A program made the translations under genes and the position numbers. From a virus: 38,423 nt of DNA. This document shows positions 1 through 7,690 of this stretch, one piece after another. Location: positions 1 to 38,423 of IMG/VR virus record IMGVR_UViG_3300010883_000119; one strand, given 5' to 3'. Position 1 is the stretch's first letter. Each line of letters opens with the position of its first letter. Under the pieces are notes generated by a model. The model did no database searches. It was not told where the DNA came from and worked only from the letters and a program-made list of their open reading frames with translations.

Positions 1-129
1 AGAAACGCAAGACTGCGAACAAGCAATAAGAACAAGATGACAGCACAGGGAGATGGCATGAATAGCAAATTCCCCCATAAGAAAGGCGGGAAGCTCTACA
101 GAAAACGCTACAAAGGCCAAGGTCGATAA
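1..129 (+). CDS. C-terminal fragment of a basic protein (5' partial)
   Basis: An open frame runs in from the left edge and stops at TAA 127-129, giving 42 residues. The tail is rich in Lys, Arg and Gly (it ends KRYKGQGR) and resembles a flexible nucleic-acid-binding C-terminus. No family can be named from this much. An internal ATG at 37 could also make it a tiny separate gene. The stop lies 6 nt before the -35 box of the next promoter. Confidence 0.45.
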   Translation, partial: RNARLRTSNKNKMTAQGDGMNSKFPHKKGGKLYRKRYKGQGR

Positions 130-134
130 CAGCA

Positions 135-163
135 TTGACGCTCACGCTGCTCTGTGATATAAT
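135..163 (+). promoter_or_regulatory. sigma70-type promoter ahead of the deaminase
   Basis: TTGACG (135-140), a 17-bp spacer and TATAAT (158-163), with a TG one base upstream of the -10 (CTGTGA-TATAATG, extended -10). It matches the other TATAATG promoters in this window. The expected start of transcription is near 170, which is right at the ATG at 171. Confidence 0.75.
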
Positions 164-170
164 GGACAGC

Positions 171-569
171 ATGAACAGGCCCTCAAAGCGAATACTGCGC
201 TACATGAAGCTGGCAGCAAAGGTTGCACAGGATTCAGTATACAACGATTATCGTCACGGAGCTTTGCTGATTCGTGGCGGTTCTGTTTTAAACTGGAGTG
301 AGAATAAGAACCAGTATTGTGGCTTTGGTAATCGCTTCAGACAATACAACACAGGATTGCCAACAGTTCACGCAGAGCTTGGTTGCATATTGGGCGTTGA
401 TAAGAGCAAGACAAAGAACGCAACGATCTACGTTGCACGCATTGGCAAAGCAGGCGATTGGCGCTTGAGCAAGCCGTGTGCGATGTGCATGGCAGCAGCT
501 AAGTTCGCAGGTGTCAGGCAGATTGTGTATACGATCGAAGATGGTGAAGTTGGAACGGCGAAGCTGTGA
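171..569 (+). CDS. cytidine/deoxycytidylate deaminase family protein
   Basis: Zinc-dependent deaminase of the CDA/dCMP deaminase fold. The zinc-site signature is present: HAE in the segment TVHAEL, and PCAMC about 40 residues later. In a phage it most likely turns dCMP into dUMP for thymidylate synthesis, which fits ThyX and a dUTPase in the same window; a free cytidine deaminase is an alternative. The frame is open from a TTG at 135, but 135-163 is a promoter, so ATG 171 (M-N-R-P) is preferred and gives 132 aa; ATG 162 and ATG 204 are other options. The first gene of a run coupled by overlaps: its stop overlaps the next GTG. Confidence 0.8.
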   Translation: MNRPSKRILRYMKLAAKVAQDSVYNDYRHGALLIRGGSVLNWSENKNQYCGFGNRFRQYNTGLPTVHAELGCILGVDKSKTKNATIYVARIGKAGDWRLSKPCAMCMAAAKFAGVRQIVYTIEDGEVGTAKL

Positions 570-742
570 TTGAGGTCGGAGATCTAGTGAAGGAAACTGC
601 AGCGCCATATCGAACACTAGGGATTGTGTTGGAAGCACAAAGGCACGTTTCTCAGGTTTGCTGGGTTAAGGCTTATCATAATATGATTTTGTTAGCCAGA
701 TGGGTTTTCAACGATGAGCTTGAGAAGATACACAATGATTAA
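566..742 (+). CDS. VGDL-family small protein 1
   Basis: 58-aa ORF with a GTG start overlapping the deaminase stop by 4 nt (GTGA). It opens with M-I-E-V-G-D-L-V, continues with a GIV strand and a VCWV strand, and ends acidic. This is the recurrent layout of about 20 small proteins in this window and resembles a KOW/SH3-like beta-barrel, although the fold is inferred. There is no enzymatic motif. Translation is probably coupled to the deaminase. Confidence 0.7.
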   Translation: MIEVGDLVKETAAPYRTLGIVLEAQRHVSQVCWVKAYHNMILLARWVFNDELEKIHND

Positions 743-959
743 GGAAGGCGATTTGGTAAGCAAGCTTGTGTCCCAGGGACAATTTGGCAGAGAAATGCCG
801 AAAGGGTTGGGGATCGTGATAGACACTCCGAAGCCAAGTCGCTGGACGTATGGAATCTATTGGATTGAGATCCCGGAAACAACGTTCATGTTCAAGATGG
901 CTAAGATAGCATTTGAGCATGTTGAACCTATAGTCAAATACGAAGAGGATAAGAAATGA
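735..959 (+). CDS. VGDL-family small protein 2
   Basis: 74-aa protein starting at ATG 735, inside the previous gene (8-nt overlap). The N-terminus reads M-I-K-E-G-D-L-V, a variant with E in place of V. A GLGIVID strand and an aromatic GIYWIE strand follow, matching the family pattern of motif, GIV, then x-W. The C-terminus is highly charged. The stop overlaps the exonuclease ATG (ATGA), so it is coupled to a replication gene. Function is unknown. Confidence 0.75.
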   Translation: MIKEGDLVSKLVSQGQFGREMPKGLGIVIDTPKPSRWTYGIYWIEIPETTFMFKMAKIAFEHVEPIVKYEEDKK

Positions 960-1903
960 AGAGAGTATTAATCATAGATGGGACCAATGCGTTCTACAGA
1001 GCACACATCGTTGACCCAAGCTTGTCAGCTAACGGCAATCCAATCGGAGGACTGAAGGGATTCCTTAAGATCTTCCAGAAGCTTTGCCGCGAGATGAAGC
1101 CAGACCGCATTGTGGTATGTTGGGACGGAGCAGGCGGTTCACAGAAGCGTAAGGCTATGGACAAAGGGTACAAAGCAGGCCGCAAGCCTCTGCGATTGAA
1201 CCGCAACCATTCGATGTTATCGCCAGATCAGGAACATCAGAACATGATCACTCAGCAACTGAGGCTGTTTGACTACATCGATGAGATGCCGGTGATTCAA
1301 CTGATAGCAGAGGGCGTTGAAGCAGATGATCTCATTGCAGTTGCTTGCCAGGAATATCCCGGACACCAAAAGATCATTGTTTCCTCAGACAAGGATTTCT
1401 ATCAGCTTCTGGACGATGAGACTGTGCTTTTCAGGCCAATCCAGAAGAAGGTGTACAACAAGCAGCGAATCATTGACGAGTTCGACATTCACCCTCGGAA
1501 CTTTGCACTTGCGAGGGCAACAGTTGGTGACAAGAGCGACAACATTGAGGGAGTGAAAGGAATAGGTCTTAAAACGATCGCAAAGCGAGTGCCGATTCTC
1601 AAGGAAGACAAAGACGTTACAGTTGCAGACCTGATTAGCTATTGCAAAGAGGTCGAATCTGATCTATCATGTTATACAAGCTTGATAGACGAAGAGGACA
1701 GGCTCAAACAGAACTACAAGATGATGCAGCTTTACAGTCCGTTAGTTTCCATACAGTTAAGGACCAAGATACAATCAATGATTGCAAGCTATCCGAAACA
1801 ACTGTCGAAGACTGAGGTCAAGAAGATGATGATTAAGGATGGCTTTCCAGAGATCCGAATGACTGATTTGTTTGCATGCATGAACAGGATAGCAAGTGAC
1901 TAA
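956..1903 (+). CDS. 5'-3' exonuclease / flap endonuclease
   Basis: 315-aa nuclease of the PIN/FEN family (as in PolI N-terminal domain, T5 D15, T4 RNase H). It would remove RNA primers and flaps during phage DNA replication. Visible motifs: metal-binding D8 in LIIDGTNAFYRA, the basic arch-like KAMDKGYKAGRK, the acidic GVEADDLIA, SSDKDFYQLL, and the helix-hairpin-helix region GDKSDNIEGVKGIGLKTI. The size matches stand-alone phage exonucleases, and no polymerase domain is attached; the phage polymerase is the separate Pol III alpha at 16.3 kb. It overlaps the genes on both sides by 4-8 nt. Confidence 0.93.
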   Translation: MKRVLIIDGTNAFYRAHIVDPSLSANGNPIGGLKGFLKIFQKLCREMKPDRIVVCWDGAGGSQKRKAMDKGYKAGRKPLRLNRNHSMLSPDQEHQNMITQQLRLFDYIDEMPVIQLIAEGVEADDLIAVACQEYPGHQKIIVSSDKDFYQLLDDETVLFRPIQKKVYNKQRIIDEFDIHPRNFALARATVGDKSDNIEGVKGIGLKTIAKRVPILKEDKDVTVADLISYCKEVESDLSCYTSLIDEEDRLKQNYKMMQLYSPLVSIQLRTKIQSMIASYPKQLSKTEVKKMMIKDGFPEIRMTDLFACMNRIASD

Positions 1904-2129
1904 GTTTGAAGTGGGGGACGTTGTTGAGGGCAGTTGGCCAGAAGCACACAGAGATGTTGGCCATAGCCATCGCGGAATTGTTGTGGGTCGCGAAGAGACA
2001 AGGCCAAAAGCCCTCCGCTGGCTACCGGGATGGGTTGTTCATCCCGCTTGGATAGTAATACGATGGCTTGGCAAGGCTCACATTGAATACTATACAGAGG
2101 ATAACAAAGGCTTGAGGAAGCTGTCATGA
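1896..2129 (+). CDS. VGDL-family small protein 3
   Basis: 77-aa protein with a GTG start that overlaps the exonuclease end by 8 nt. The N-terminal motif is K-F-E-V-G-D-V-V, followed by HRGIVVG and an Arg/Trp-rich middle (RWLPGW, WIVIRW) with the family's aromatic beta-strand pattern. It has more tryptophans than its paralogues. It ends in an ATGA overlap with the next family member. Role unknown. Confidence 0.75.
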   Translation: MTKFEVGDVVEGSWPEAHRDVGHSHRGIVVGREETRPKALRWLPGWVVHPAWIVIRWLGKAHIEYYTEDNKGLRKLS

Positions 2130-2341
2130 AGTTTGAAGTAGGTGATCTGTATCGAGCAGTTGAATGCTGCAATGAATATCGCACCGAAGAATCCATCAAG
2201 AAGGCGTGGGTTATTGTGATTGGTATCAATGAGGTAGCTTGCAAGCTTGATGGAAGAACCGATTGGAATATGTATGCAATTGATGTGTTACAAAGAGCCA
2301 TTGATGCACCGAATAGGGCAATAGTCGAGAAAGTATGTTAA
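2126..2341 (+). CDS. VGDL-family small protein 4
   Basis: 71-aa protein opening with M-K-F-E-V-G-D-L-Y. Its first 17 nt (ATGAAGTTTGAAGTAGG) are identical to those of the family genes at 34638 and 36721, although the rest has diverged. A predicted strand AWVIVIGI follows. The stop overlaps the helicase start by 7 nt, so the pair sits inside the replication operon. No known function. Confidence 0.75.
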   Translation: MKFEVGDLYRAVECCNEYRTEESIKKAWVIVIGINEVACKLDGRTDWNMYAIDVLQRAIDAPNRAIVEKVC

Positions 2342-3720
2342 ACGCACAAGATAAGGTAGATTTCAGTAAGTTCGGCATCAAGTTCCAGGAGAACCTCGTC
2401 AAACTCATCGTGCTTGATCGACAGTTCGCTGATCAGATCGGTGAAGTGCTTGATATGAGCTTCTTTGAGAGCAAGTCATTACAGGTTCTGTCAAACGTTG
2501 TCTACGAACACAAGATACAGTACAAGATGCATCCGTCATTACAGACGCTTGCCATAATCGTGAAAAGCAGCATCGAAACTGAGAATGACATCGTTCAGAA
2601 GCAGGTTCGTGACTTGCTTGTCAGGATCTATGCCAATCAGGATGTTGATGGCAGAGAATACATCAAAGACACAGCACTTGATTTCTGCAGGAAACAGAAG
2701 CTCAAGGAAGCCATCATTAAGTCAGTTGAACTATTGAACAAGTCATCCTTTGATGAAATCTCAGGTCTTATCAACAAAGCTCTGACGCTTGGTCAAGAGA
2801 ACAACTTTGGACATGATTACATTGCTGACTTTGAACAACGGTATACACTGAAGACACGCAACGCAGTGTCAACGGGCTGGGACGAGGTTGATGCTATCAC
2901 GAGAGGCGGATTGGGCAAAGGCGAGCTTGCCATCGTCATTGCAGCAACAGGAGGTGGCAAAAGCCATGTACTTGTTCACCTTGGAGCGACCGCAATCCAA
3001 AAGGGACTGAGCGTTGTTCATTATACATTGGAGATGTCAGCAGAAGATGTAGCTTTACGATATGACAGCTTGAACACAAAGACAAGCTTCGATGATTTGC
3101 ACGAGTTCAAGGATCTCGTTAAGGAGAACATCCAGAAGATCAAAGGCACTCTGACAGTCAAGAAGTATCCGCCACGACGAGCAACGACCAACACAATCAA
3201 GAATCATCTTGAAAAGCTCCGCAACAAAGGACAGAAGGTTGATTTGATCTTGGTTGATTATGCTGACTTGGTTAAACCAGTCAAGTATGGCTCAGAGAAG
3301 CGCCATGACCTTGAGATCATCAACGAAGAGTTGATTGCCATTGCAGAAGACTTTGAATGTCCGATAGTTAGCGCCAGCCAAACGAATAGATCCGGCCTGA
3401 ACGCTGAGTTAATCACTATGGAATCAATCGCAGAGGCTTACAGCAAATGCTGGCCAGCACATCTGATCTTCACACTATCGAGAACCATTGAGGATAAGAA
3501 GAACAAGACTGGAAGGTTGTTCATTGCAAAGAATCGCAGTGGCATCGACGGTTCGGTGTTCTCTATTTATATGGACACTGCGAAGAGTGAAATACGCATC
3601 ACAGCAGACACAACGGACGAGATCATCAACAAGGATCCAGCGAAGTCACAGTTGGACAACCTGAAGAAGCAATACAAAGAGTTGCAAGCAGAACAAAAGG
3701 CTGAGATCAAAGCAACTTGA
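2335..3720 (+). CDS. replicative DNA helicase, DnaB/gp41-like
   Basis: 461-aa RecA-fold helicase. The helical N-terminal domain covers roughly residues 1-150. The C-terminal domain opens with STGWDEVDAITRGGLGKGEL, the Walker A is AATGGGKS (about 203-210) and the Walker B is LILVDYAD (about 304-311). YTLEMSAEDVALRYDS and SASQTNRSG are typical DnaB motifs H2 and H3. The C-terminus is Lys/Glu-rich (KAEIKAT). It should form a hexamer unwinding DNA ahead of the phage polymerase. No primase is fused to it. The last gene before a terminator-like hairpin. Confidence 0.93.
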   Translation: MLNAQDKVDFSKFGIKFQENLVKLIVLDRQFADQIGEVLDMSFFESKSLQVLSNVVYEHKIQYKMHPSLQTLAIIVKSSIETENDIVQKQVRDLLVRIYANQDVDGREYIKDTALDFCRKQKLKEAIIKSVELLNKSSFDEISGLINKALTLGQENNFGHDYIADFEQRYTLKTRNAVSTGWDEVDAITRGGLGKGELAIVIAATGGGKSHVLVHLGATAIQKGLSVVHYTLEMSAEDVALRYDSLNTKTSFDDLHEFKDLVKENIQKIKGTLTVKKYPPRRATTNTIKNHLEKLRNKGQKVDLILVDYADLVKPVKYGSEKRHDLEIINEELIAIAEDFECPIVSASQTNRSGLNAELITMESIAEAYSKCWPAHLIFTLSRTIEDKKNKTGRLFIAKNRSGIDGSVFSIYMDTAKSEIRITADTTDEIINKDPAKSQLDNLKKQYKELQAEQKAEIKAT

Positions 3721-3727
3721 AAAGTAC

Positions 3728-3759
3728 GATCAGTCTGAAAATTCTGCTGGTCATTTTTT
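3728..3759 (+). terminator. probable weak intrinsic terminator after the helicase
   Basis: A 6-bp stem GATCAG (3728-3733) / CTGGTC (3747-3752, one G-U pair) encloses a 13-nt AT-rich loop and is followed one base later by TTTTTT. It lies in the 60-nt gap between the helicase and the protease gene. The stem is short, so termination is likely partial. Confidence 0.4.
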
Positions 3760-3780
3760 GAGATATTAGAAGGAGAGAGT

Positions 3781-4386
3781 ATGTTTGTTAAGAAAATCAT
3801 CAGCAACCTGCTAAACAAAGAGGCAGATCTCAAAGCAGATCCATTCATCGTTCGAGTGAACAACTTCACAGAGAAGGCGGCAGCACAGTTCGCTCTGGAG
3901 ATGGGCCATGCTCACAACACAGGCCAATCGGTGATTCCTGTTGTCATTGACAGTTATGGAGGCAACGTTTACTCGTTGATGGCAATGATATCAACAGTCC
4001 AGCAAGCACAAATGCCCGTTGCAATGATCGTTGAGGGCAAAGCTATGTCATGTGGTTCAATTCTCAGCACATTCGGCAATGAGGGAATGCGCTTCTGCGA
4101 TCCTAACGCCACGTTCATGATCCATGACGTTGCAGGCACGGGACGTGGAAAGACTGAGGAAGTGAAGATGTGCGCTAAGGAGATAGAGCGACTGAATGAA
4201 ATCGTGCATAAGATGATGGCACAGAACTGCGGTAAAGCAGATGATTACTTCCTTAAGATCGCTGATAAGAAGAAGCATGCAGACTGGTATTTCGATGCCA
4301 AAGAAGCAAAGAAACATGGCATAGTCAATCACATTCGAGTGCCAAAGATGACAGCAACGGTTGAAGTGAAGATTGAGTTTGAGTGA
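3781..4386 (+). CDS. ClpP-like serine protease
   Basis: 201-aa protein with the ClpP fold and a complete catalytic triad: Ser90 in GKAMSCGS, His115 in FMIHDV, and Asp168 in the segment ADWYFDAKEAKKHGIVNH. SYGGNVYSLMAM matches the ClpP oxyanion/handle region (usually S-x-G-G). In phages such proteins are either head-maturation proteases or auxiliary degradation subunits; no capsid gene is nearby, so the target is open. A strong AAGGAG site lies just upstream of ATG 3781. The Asn-rich, short N-terminus lacks the usual ClpP axial loop motif, so pairing with a host ClpX/ClpA cannot be assumed. Confidence 0.85.
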   Translation: MFVKKIISNLLNKEADLKADPFIVRVNNFTEKAAAQFALEMGHAHNTGQSVIPVVIDSYGGNVYSLMAMISTVQQAQMPVAMIVEGKAMSCGSILSTFGNEGMRFCDPNATFMIHDVAGTGRGKTEEVKMCAKEIERLNEIVHKMMAQNCGKADDYFLKIADKKKHADWYFDAKEAKKHGIVNHIRVPKMTATVEVKIEFE

Positions 4387-4391
4387 ACAAC

Positions 4392-4592
4392 ATGAATAAC
4401 GCAGCATATCTGTACAGTTTGGTTATGACAATGGCAACAACATATGAAAGATGTGGTACGACGATAAAGCCTTGTGGGTTTCACCACCCACTACGGCAGT
4501 TTCCGACGTTGAGAGTCGTTGGGAGTTCTAACATGCTAATGATGATGACTGTCGATGCATATAATGATGCAGTTTTGAAGGAGAATGAGTAA
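4392..4592 (+). CDS. hypothetical small protein
   Basis: 66-aa ORF between the protease and ribonucleotide reductase; a GTG at 4383 overlapping the protease stop is an alternative start. The ends look protein-like (NNAAYLYSLVMTMATTYE at the start, VDAYNDAVLKENE at the end), but the middle (Cys, His, Pro-rich) corresponds to a perfect RNA hairpin and is less convincing. It overlaps the reductase start by 8 nt, which suggests coupling. No family recognised. Confidence 0.5.
   Translation: MNNAAYLYSLVMTMATTYERCGTTIKPCGFHHPLRQFPTLRVVGSSNMLMMMTVDAYNDAVLKENE
4474..4491 (+). other. perfect 6-bp hairpin inside the small ORF before RNR
   Basis: GTGGGT (4474-4479), a 6-nt loop and ACCCAC (4486-4491), followed about 20 nt later by a second small stem CGAC/GTCG. 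It may be a structured mRNA element controlling the downstream reductase, or chance. No cobalamin-riboswitch box was recognised. Confidence 0.3.
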
Positions 4593-6453
4593 CATGGAAT
4601 TAGCTAGCAAGATCTTATCGGACATCACAGTCCACATGAAGTACGCAAAGTACATCCCGCACAAAAAGCGTAGGGAAACGTGGGATGAGATTGTCACTCG
4701 TAACCGAGACATGCATCTTAAGAAGTATCCCGAACTGAAAGGTGAGATCGAAGCTGCTTATGAGTTCGTTTATGATCGCAGGGTTTTGCCATCAATGCGA
4801 GCATTGCAGTTCGGCGGCAAACCTATCGAGATCAACCCAGCACGCCAGTACAATTGTGCTTTCGCGCCCATCAATGACTGGCGAGTGTTCAGTGAGGTCA
4901 TGTTTCTGCTGCTTTCGGGCTGCGGAGTGGGATTCTCGGTGCAAGCTCATGACATTGAGAGACTGCCGGAAATCAAGCGTCCGAACTCAAAGAGAACAAG
5001 ACGATATCTTGTTGCAGATAGCATTGAAGGTTGGGCAGATGCGCTTAAGGCACTGATGAAGAGCTATTTCTTTGGAGGTTCAACGCTGCGCTTTGATTAC
5101 GGTGCGATTCGGCAGAAGGGAGCGTTGCTTGTGACTTCAGGCGGTAAAGCGCCAGGGCCACAACCACTGAAGGAATGTATACTTAAAGTTGGAGGGATAT
5201 TAGATGAAAAAGAAGAAGGTGACAGTTTATCAACGATTGAAGTACATGACATTGTCTGCCATATCGCGGACGCTGTACTTGCTGGCGGAATCCGTAGAGC
5301 GGCGCTCTTAAGCTTGTTCGATGCTGATGACCCTGAGATGTTAGCAGCAAAGGCTGGCAATTGGTGGGAACAGAATCCACAAAGAGGCAGAGCCAACAAC
5401 TCTGTGAATCTCATGAGGCATATGATAACGAAAGATGTCTTTAAGGAGATTTGGGAGCGAGTTGAAGCTTCAGGTTGCGGAGAACCTGGGTTTTACCTGT
5501 CGAACGATATGTCATATGGAACGAACCCATGCGGGGAAATCGCATTGAAGCCGTTTCAGTTCTGCAACCTTGTTGAGATCAACGCCGCCATCATCAAGAC
5601 ACAACAGGAGCTAAATGACTGTGCAAAGGCAGCTTCGTTCATTGGCACGCTTCAAGCTGGCTATACGGACTTTCATTACCTTCGCGATGTTTGGAAGCGC
5701 ACAACAGAGCGCGATGCGCTGATTGGTGTCAGCATGACAGCCATTGCATCGGAATCAGTGTTAAAGCTAGACTCAGAAGAGGCTGCAAAGCTTGTGGTTG
5801 CTGAGAACGAGAGAGTCGCAAATAACATCGGGATCAATAAGGCTGCCCGCTGCACAACAGTCAAGCCGTCTGGAACCACAAGCCTTGTGCTTGGAACATC
5901 AAGCGGAATCCATGCTTGGTTCGATCAGTTTTACATTCGACGCATAAGAGTTGGGAAGAACGAGTCGATCTATCATTATCTTCTTCGGAATCATCCAGAG
6001 TTGGTTGAGGACGAGTATTTCAGGCCGCATGATACGGCAGTGATTTCAATTCCTCAGAAAGCTCCAGACGATGCGATTCTAAGAAGCGAGTCAGCATTAC
6101 ACTTCCTAAAACGCATCAAGAAGATCTTCTCAGAATGGGTTAAACCGGGACATAGAAAAGGCCAGAACACACACAACGTATCAGCAACAGTGTCAATCAA
6201 GGACAACGAATGGTTCGATGTCGGCGAATGGATGTGGGATAACCGGAAGTTCTATAATGGTTTGACTGTGTTACCAGATACAGACCATACATTTCGCCAG
6301 CCACCCTTTGAGTCTTGTTCTAAGGAGACATATGAGCATCTTGTTGAGAGCCTTAAGCTAGTCGATCTAACCAAGGTCGTTGAGGACCAAGACAACACAG
6401 ACTTGCAAGGCGAACTAGCTTGCGCTGGACCTGACGGCTGTGCTGTGCTATAA
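4585..6453 (+). CDS. nrdJ: adenosylcobalamin-dependent (class II) ribonucleoside-triphosphate reductase
   Basis: 622-aa glycyl-free, single-chain reductase that makes dNTPs from NTPs using a B12 cofactor. Features of the RTPR/NrdJ family: YNCAFAPI (first redox Cys), LLLSGCGVGFSV, the active-site loop GTNPCGEIALKPFQFCNL (thiyl Cys, catalytic Glu and second redox Cys), TTVKPSGTTSLVLG, and a C-terminal cysteine pair in ACAGPDGCAVL that regenerates the active site. There is no ATP-cone and no class I radical-subunit gene nearby. It is shorter than the roughly 740-aa Lactobacillus enzyme. It would supply dNTPs with the deaminase, dUTPase and ThyX of this window, in an oxygen-independent manner. 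Confidence 0.9.
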   Translation: MSNMELASKILSDITVHMKYAKYIPHKKRRETWDEIVTRNRDMHLKKYPELKGEIEAAYEFVYDRRVLPSMRALQFGGKPIEINPARQYNCAFAPINDWRVFSEVMFLLLSGCGVGFSVQAHDIERLPEIKRPNSKRTRRYLVADSIEGWADALKALMKSYFFGGSTLRFDYGAIRQKGALLVTSGGKAPGPQPLKECILKVGGILDEKEEGDSLSTIEVHDIVCHIADAVLAGGIRRAALLSLFDADDPEMLAAKAGNWWEQNPQRGRANNSVNLMRHMITKDVFKEIWERVEASGCGEPGFYLSNDMSYGTNPCGEIALKPFQFCNLVEINAAIIKTQQELNDCAKAASFIGTLQAGYTDFHYLRDVWKRTTERDALIGVSMTAIASESVLKLDSEEAAKLVVAENERVANNIGINKAARCTTVKPSGTTSLVLGTSSGIHAWFDQFYIRRIRVGKNESIYHYLLRNHPELVEDEYFRPHDTAVISIPQKAPDDAILRSESALHFLKRIKKIFSEWVKPGHRKGQNTHNVSATVSIKDNEWFDVGEWMWDNRKFYNGLTVLPDTDHTFRQPPFESCSKETYEHLVESLKLVDLTKVVEDQDNTDLQGELACAGPDGCAVL

Positions 6454-6454
6454 T
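6426..6454 (+). promoter_or_regulatory. sigma70-type promoter at the 3' end of RNR
   Basis: TGGACC (6426-6431, 4/6 match), a 17-bp spacer and TATAAT (6449-6454) with extended -10 CTGTGC-TATAATG. The -10 contains the RNR stop codon. The predicted transcript start falls on the next gene's ATG at 6461. Confidence 0.6.
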
Positions 6455-6460
6455 GTATGC

Positions 6461-7165
6461 ATGGAACGATGGGACAGGATAGTTTGGTCAGCGTGTGTGG
6501 TTGTCTCGATTCTGCTCATTGCAGAGCGTGTCAGAGCATCGCCGATTACGATTCAGGGCGTCAAGGTTCATGTGAAGTACGACAGGGACGTTTACTTTCC
6601 GCCGCACAAGCAGCAAAGCCCATTCAATGCGAGGTGTACGCAAGCGACGAGCAGAGAGATTAGGATTGCGACGAAAGACGTTAGAAGGTTCCTAAAGAAG
6701 TACAACCGACAAACGATAAGGAACAATCTCAAGCATGTGTTCGTTTGTGGAATGCTGAGGTTTCATGGAGTGCAATATGCCGGAACTTACATCGATAACG
6801 GTATCTACGTTGACAATGACGACCCGTATTTTCATATGCATCATGAATTCTCCAGCATTCTTATGAGAAACAGGAGCTTTGGCTTTCCGTGGACTGAGTG
6901 GGTAATGTTGAGGTCAGGACAGGGCAATAGAAGTCAAGATCCCTTCTTGACTAAGAAGATACCAGCTTACAAACAAACGAGAGCGTTGCTTCAAAAGGGA
7001 TTCTGGATTGCGTATGCTGCAACAGACTTAGAGAATGACTTCAACGTGGTTGCGACATATTACATGACGGACAGGACAAGACTCAAGAGGAAGTCAGCTA
7101 AGTACCCGAAGATGAAGGCGAAGTATGACATTGTTGACCGGATGTACAAAGGACTGATAAGATGA
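6461..7165 (+). CDS. predicted exported protein with HHEF/ENDF motifs
   Basis: 234-aa protein. Residues about 7-23 form a hydrophobic segment (IVWSACVVVSILLIAERV) followed by ASP, consistent with a signal peptide or N-terminal anchor, so it probably acts in the periplasm or membrane. Downstream lie YFHMHHEFSSIL and DLENDFNVVATYYM. The H-x-x-E-like and E-N-D-F pair in this order resembles a gluzincin metalloprotease (zinc histidines, then a later acidic ligand), but the second His of HExxH is absent, so catalysis is doubtful. The frame extends upstream to 6440, inside the promoter; ATG 6461 is the best start. The C-terminus is Lys/Arg-rich. Confidence 0.75.
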   Translation: MERWDRIVWSACVVVSILLIAERVRASPITIQGVKVHVKYDRDVYFPPHKQQSPFNARCTQATSREIRIATKDVRRFLKKYNRQTIRNNLKHVFVCGMLRFHGVQYAGTYIDNGIYVDNDDPYFHMHHEFSSILMRNRSFGFPWTEWVMLRSGQGNRSQDPFLTKKIPAYKQTRALLQKGFWIAYAATDLENDFNVVATYYMTDRTRLKRKSAKYPKMKAKYDIVDRMYKGLIR

Positions 7166-7296
7166 TAGACGAAGCTGAGATGTTACTGGAAACGATTGGC
7201 GGATATGTGGCTAGCATGATGTTGATGAACATGGGTTTGGTGTTGATTGGTGTGTTGATTGGTGTTGGGATTTGGTATAGGAGTTATAAGCGATGA
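7162..7296 (+). CDS. small membrane protein (44 aa)
   Basis: A 44-codon ORF overlapping the previous stop (ATGA at 7162). An acidic N-terminus (MIDEAEML) is followed by one long hydrophobic stretch of Met, Leu, Val, Gly and Ile (about residues 16-37) and a basic YRSYKR tail. This is a typical single-pass phage membrane peptide with N-out/C-in charge bias. No family known. Confidence 0.55.
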   Translation: MIDEAEMLLETIGGYVASMMLMNMGLVLIGVLIGVGIWYRSYKR

Positions 7297-7346
7297 GTGA
7301 AGAACAATTGAAGGAACTCAATGAGGACATGAATGATGAATCGTAA
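7293..7346 (+). CDS. possible tiny acidic peptide (17 aa)
   Basis: ATG 7293 overlaps the previous stop (ATGA) and reads MSEEQLKELNEDMNDES before TAA. It bridges the 36-nt gap to the next gene, so it may act as a translational relay rather than a functional product. Too short to assess by composition. Confidence 0.25.
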   Translation: MSEEQLKELNEDMNDES

Positions 7347-7527
7347 ATTCCAGATTTGGCTCAAATGCGAATCGCTCGTTGGTACTCGGATTGATATGAT
7401 TGATAGGATGACATTCGCCGAGGCTGCCAGCGAAGCTTATGGGTTGGTTCACGATATGCTTCAGAAGACAGGCAAGAACTGGCGAGTGGATCAGATCAAG
7501 GACATTGGGAAGGTTGAAGATGAATAA
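7333..7527 (+). CDS. hypothetical protein (64 aa)
   Basis: Starts at ATG 7333 (or 7336) overlapping the small peptide upstream. The sequence has a KFQIWLKCES strand followed by an amphipathic helix (FAEAASEAYGLVHDML) and a short charged tail, an alpha/beta mini-domain without a recognised family. It overlaps the next start by 8 nt. Confidence 0.6.
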   Translation: MMNRKFQIWLKCESLVGTRIDMIDRMTFAEAASEAYGLVHDMLQKTGKNWRVDQIKDIGKVEDE

Positions 7528-7690
7528 CAACGACATTAAGATATATCATGACGCTAAAATCAGGCTTTACCGATGTTTATTGGCGTCGCCAATTGATCTT
7601 TTGACAGAGGAAGAGGTTGATTTGATGTTCCGTTTGTCAAAAGACGCATCGATCCAGAAACAGCTAGAAAAGGATATCGAAGATGAGTAG
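7520..7690 (+). CDS. hypothetical helical protein (56 aa)
   Basis: ATG 7520 is chosen because the upstream part of this frame lies within the preceding gene. The product is MNNNDIKIYHDAK followed by leucine-rich helix and the acidic segment LTEEEVDLMF, ending in DIEDE. It looks like a small two- to three-helix protein. It overlaps the next gene by 8 nt. Confidence 0.6.
   Translation: MNNNDIKIYHDAKIRLYRCLLASPIDLLTEEEVDLMFRLSKDASIQKQLEKDIEDE

Noticed and set aside
3571-3581. CTATTTAT-like string in the helicase gene, and the same near 8610 in thyX
   Set aside because: Both are inside coding sequence (encoding S-I-Y and I-Y-L) and neither has a start codon at 40-42 nt.
4440-4540. Possible tRNA from the hairpins near 4474
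   Set aside because: No acceptor stem, no T-loop GTTCRANNC and no anticodon arm in the right order.
4560-4565. TATAATG in front of RNR as another promoter
   Set aside because: The 16-18 bp upstream positions hold no TTGACA-like -35, and it lies inside the small ORF; unlike the accepted set.
6253-6258. TATAATG within the RNR gene
   Set aside because: No -35 at the right spacing (GGATGT) and no gene start close downstream.
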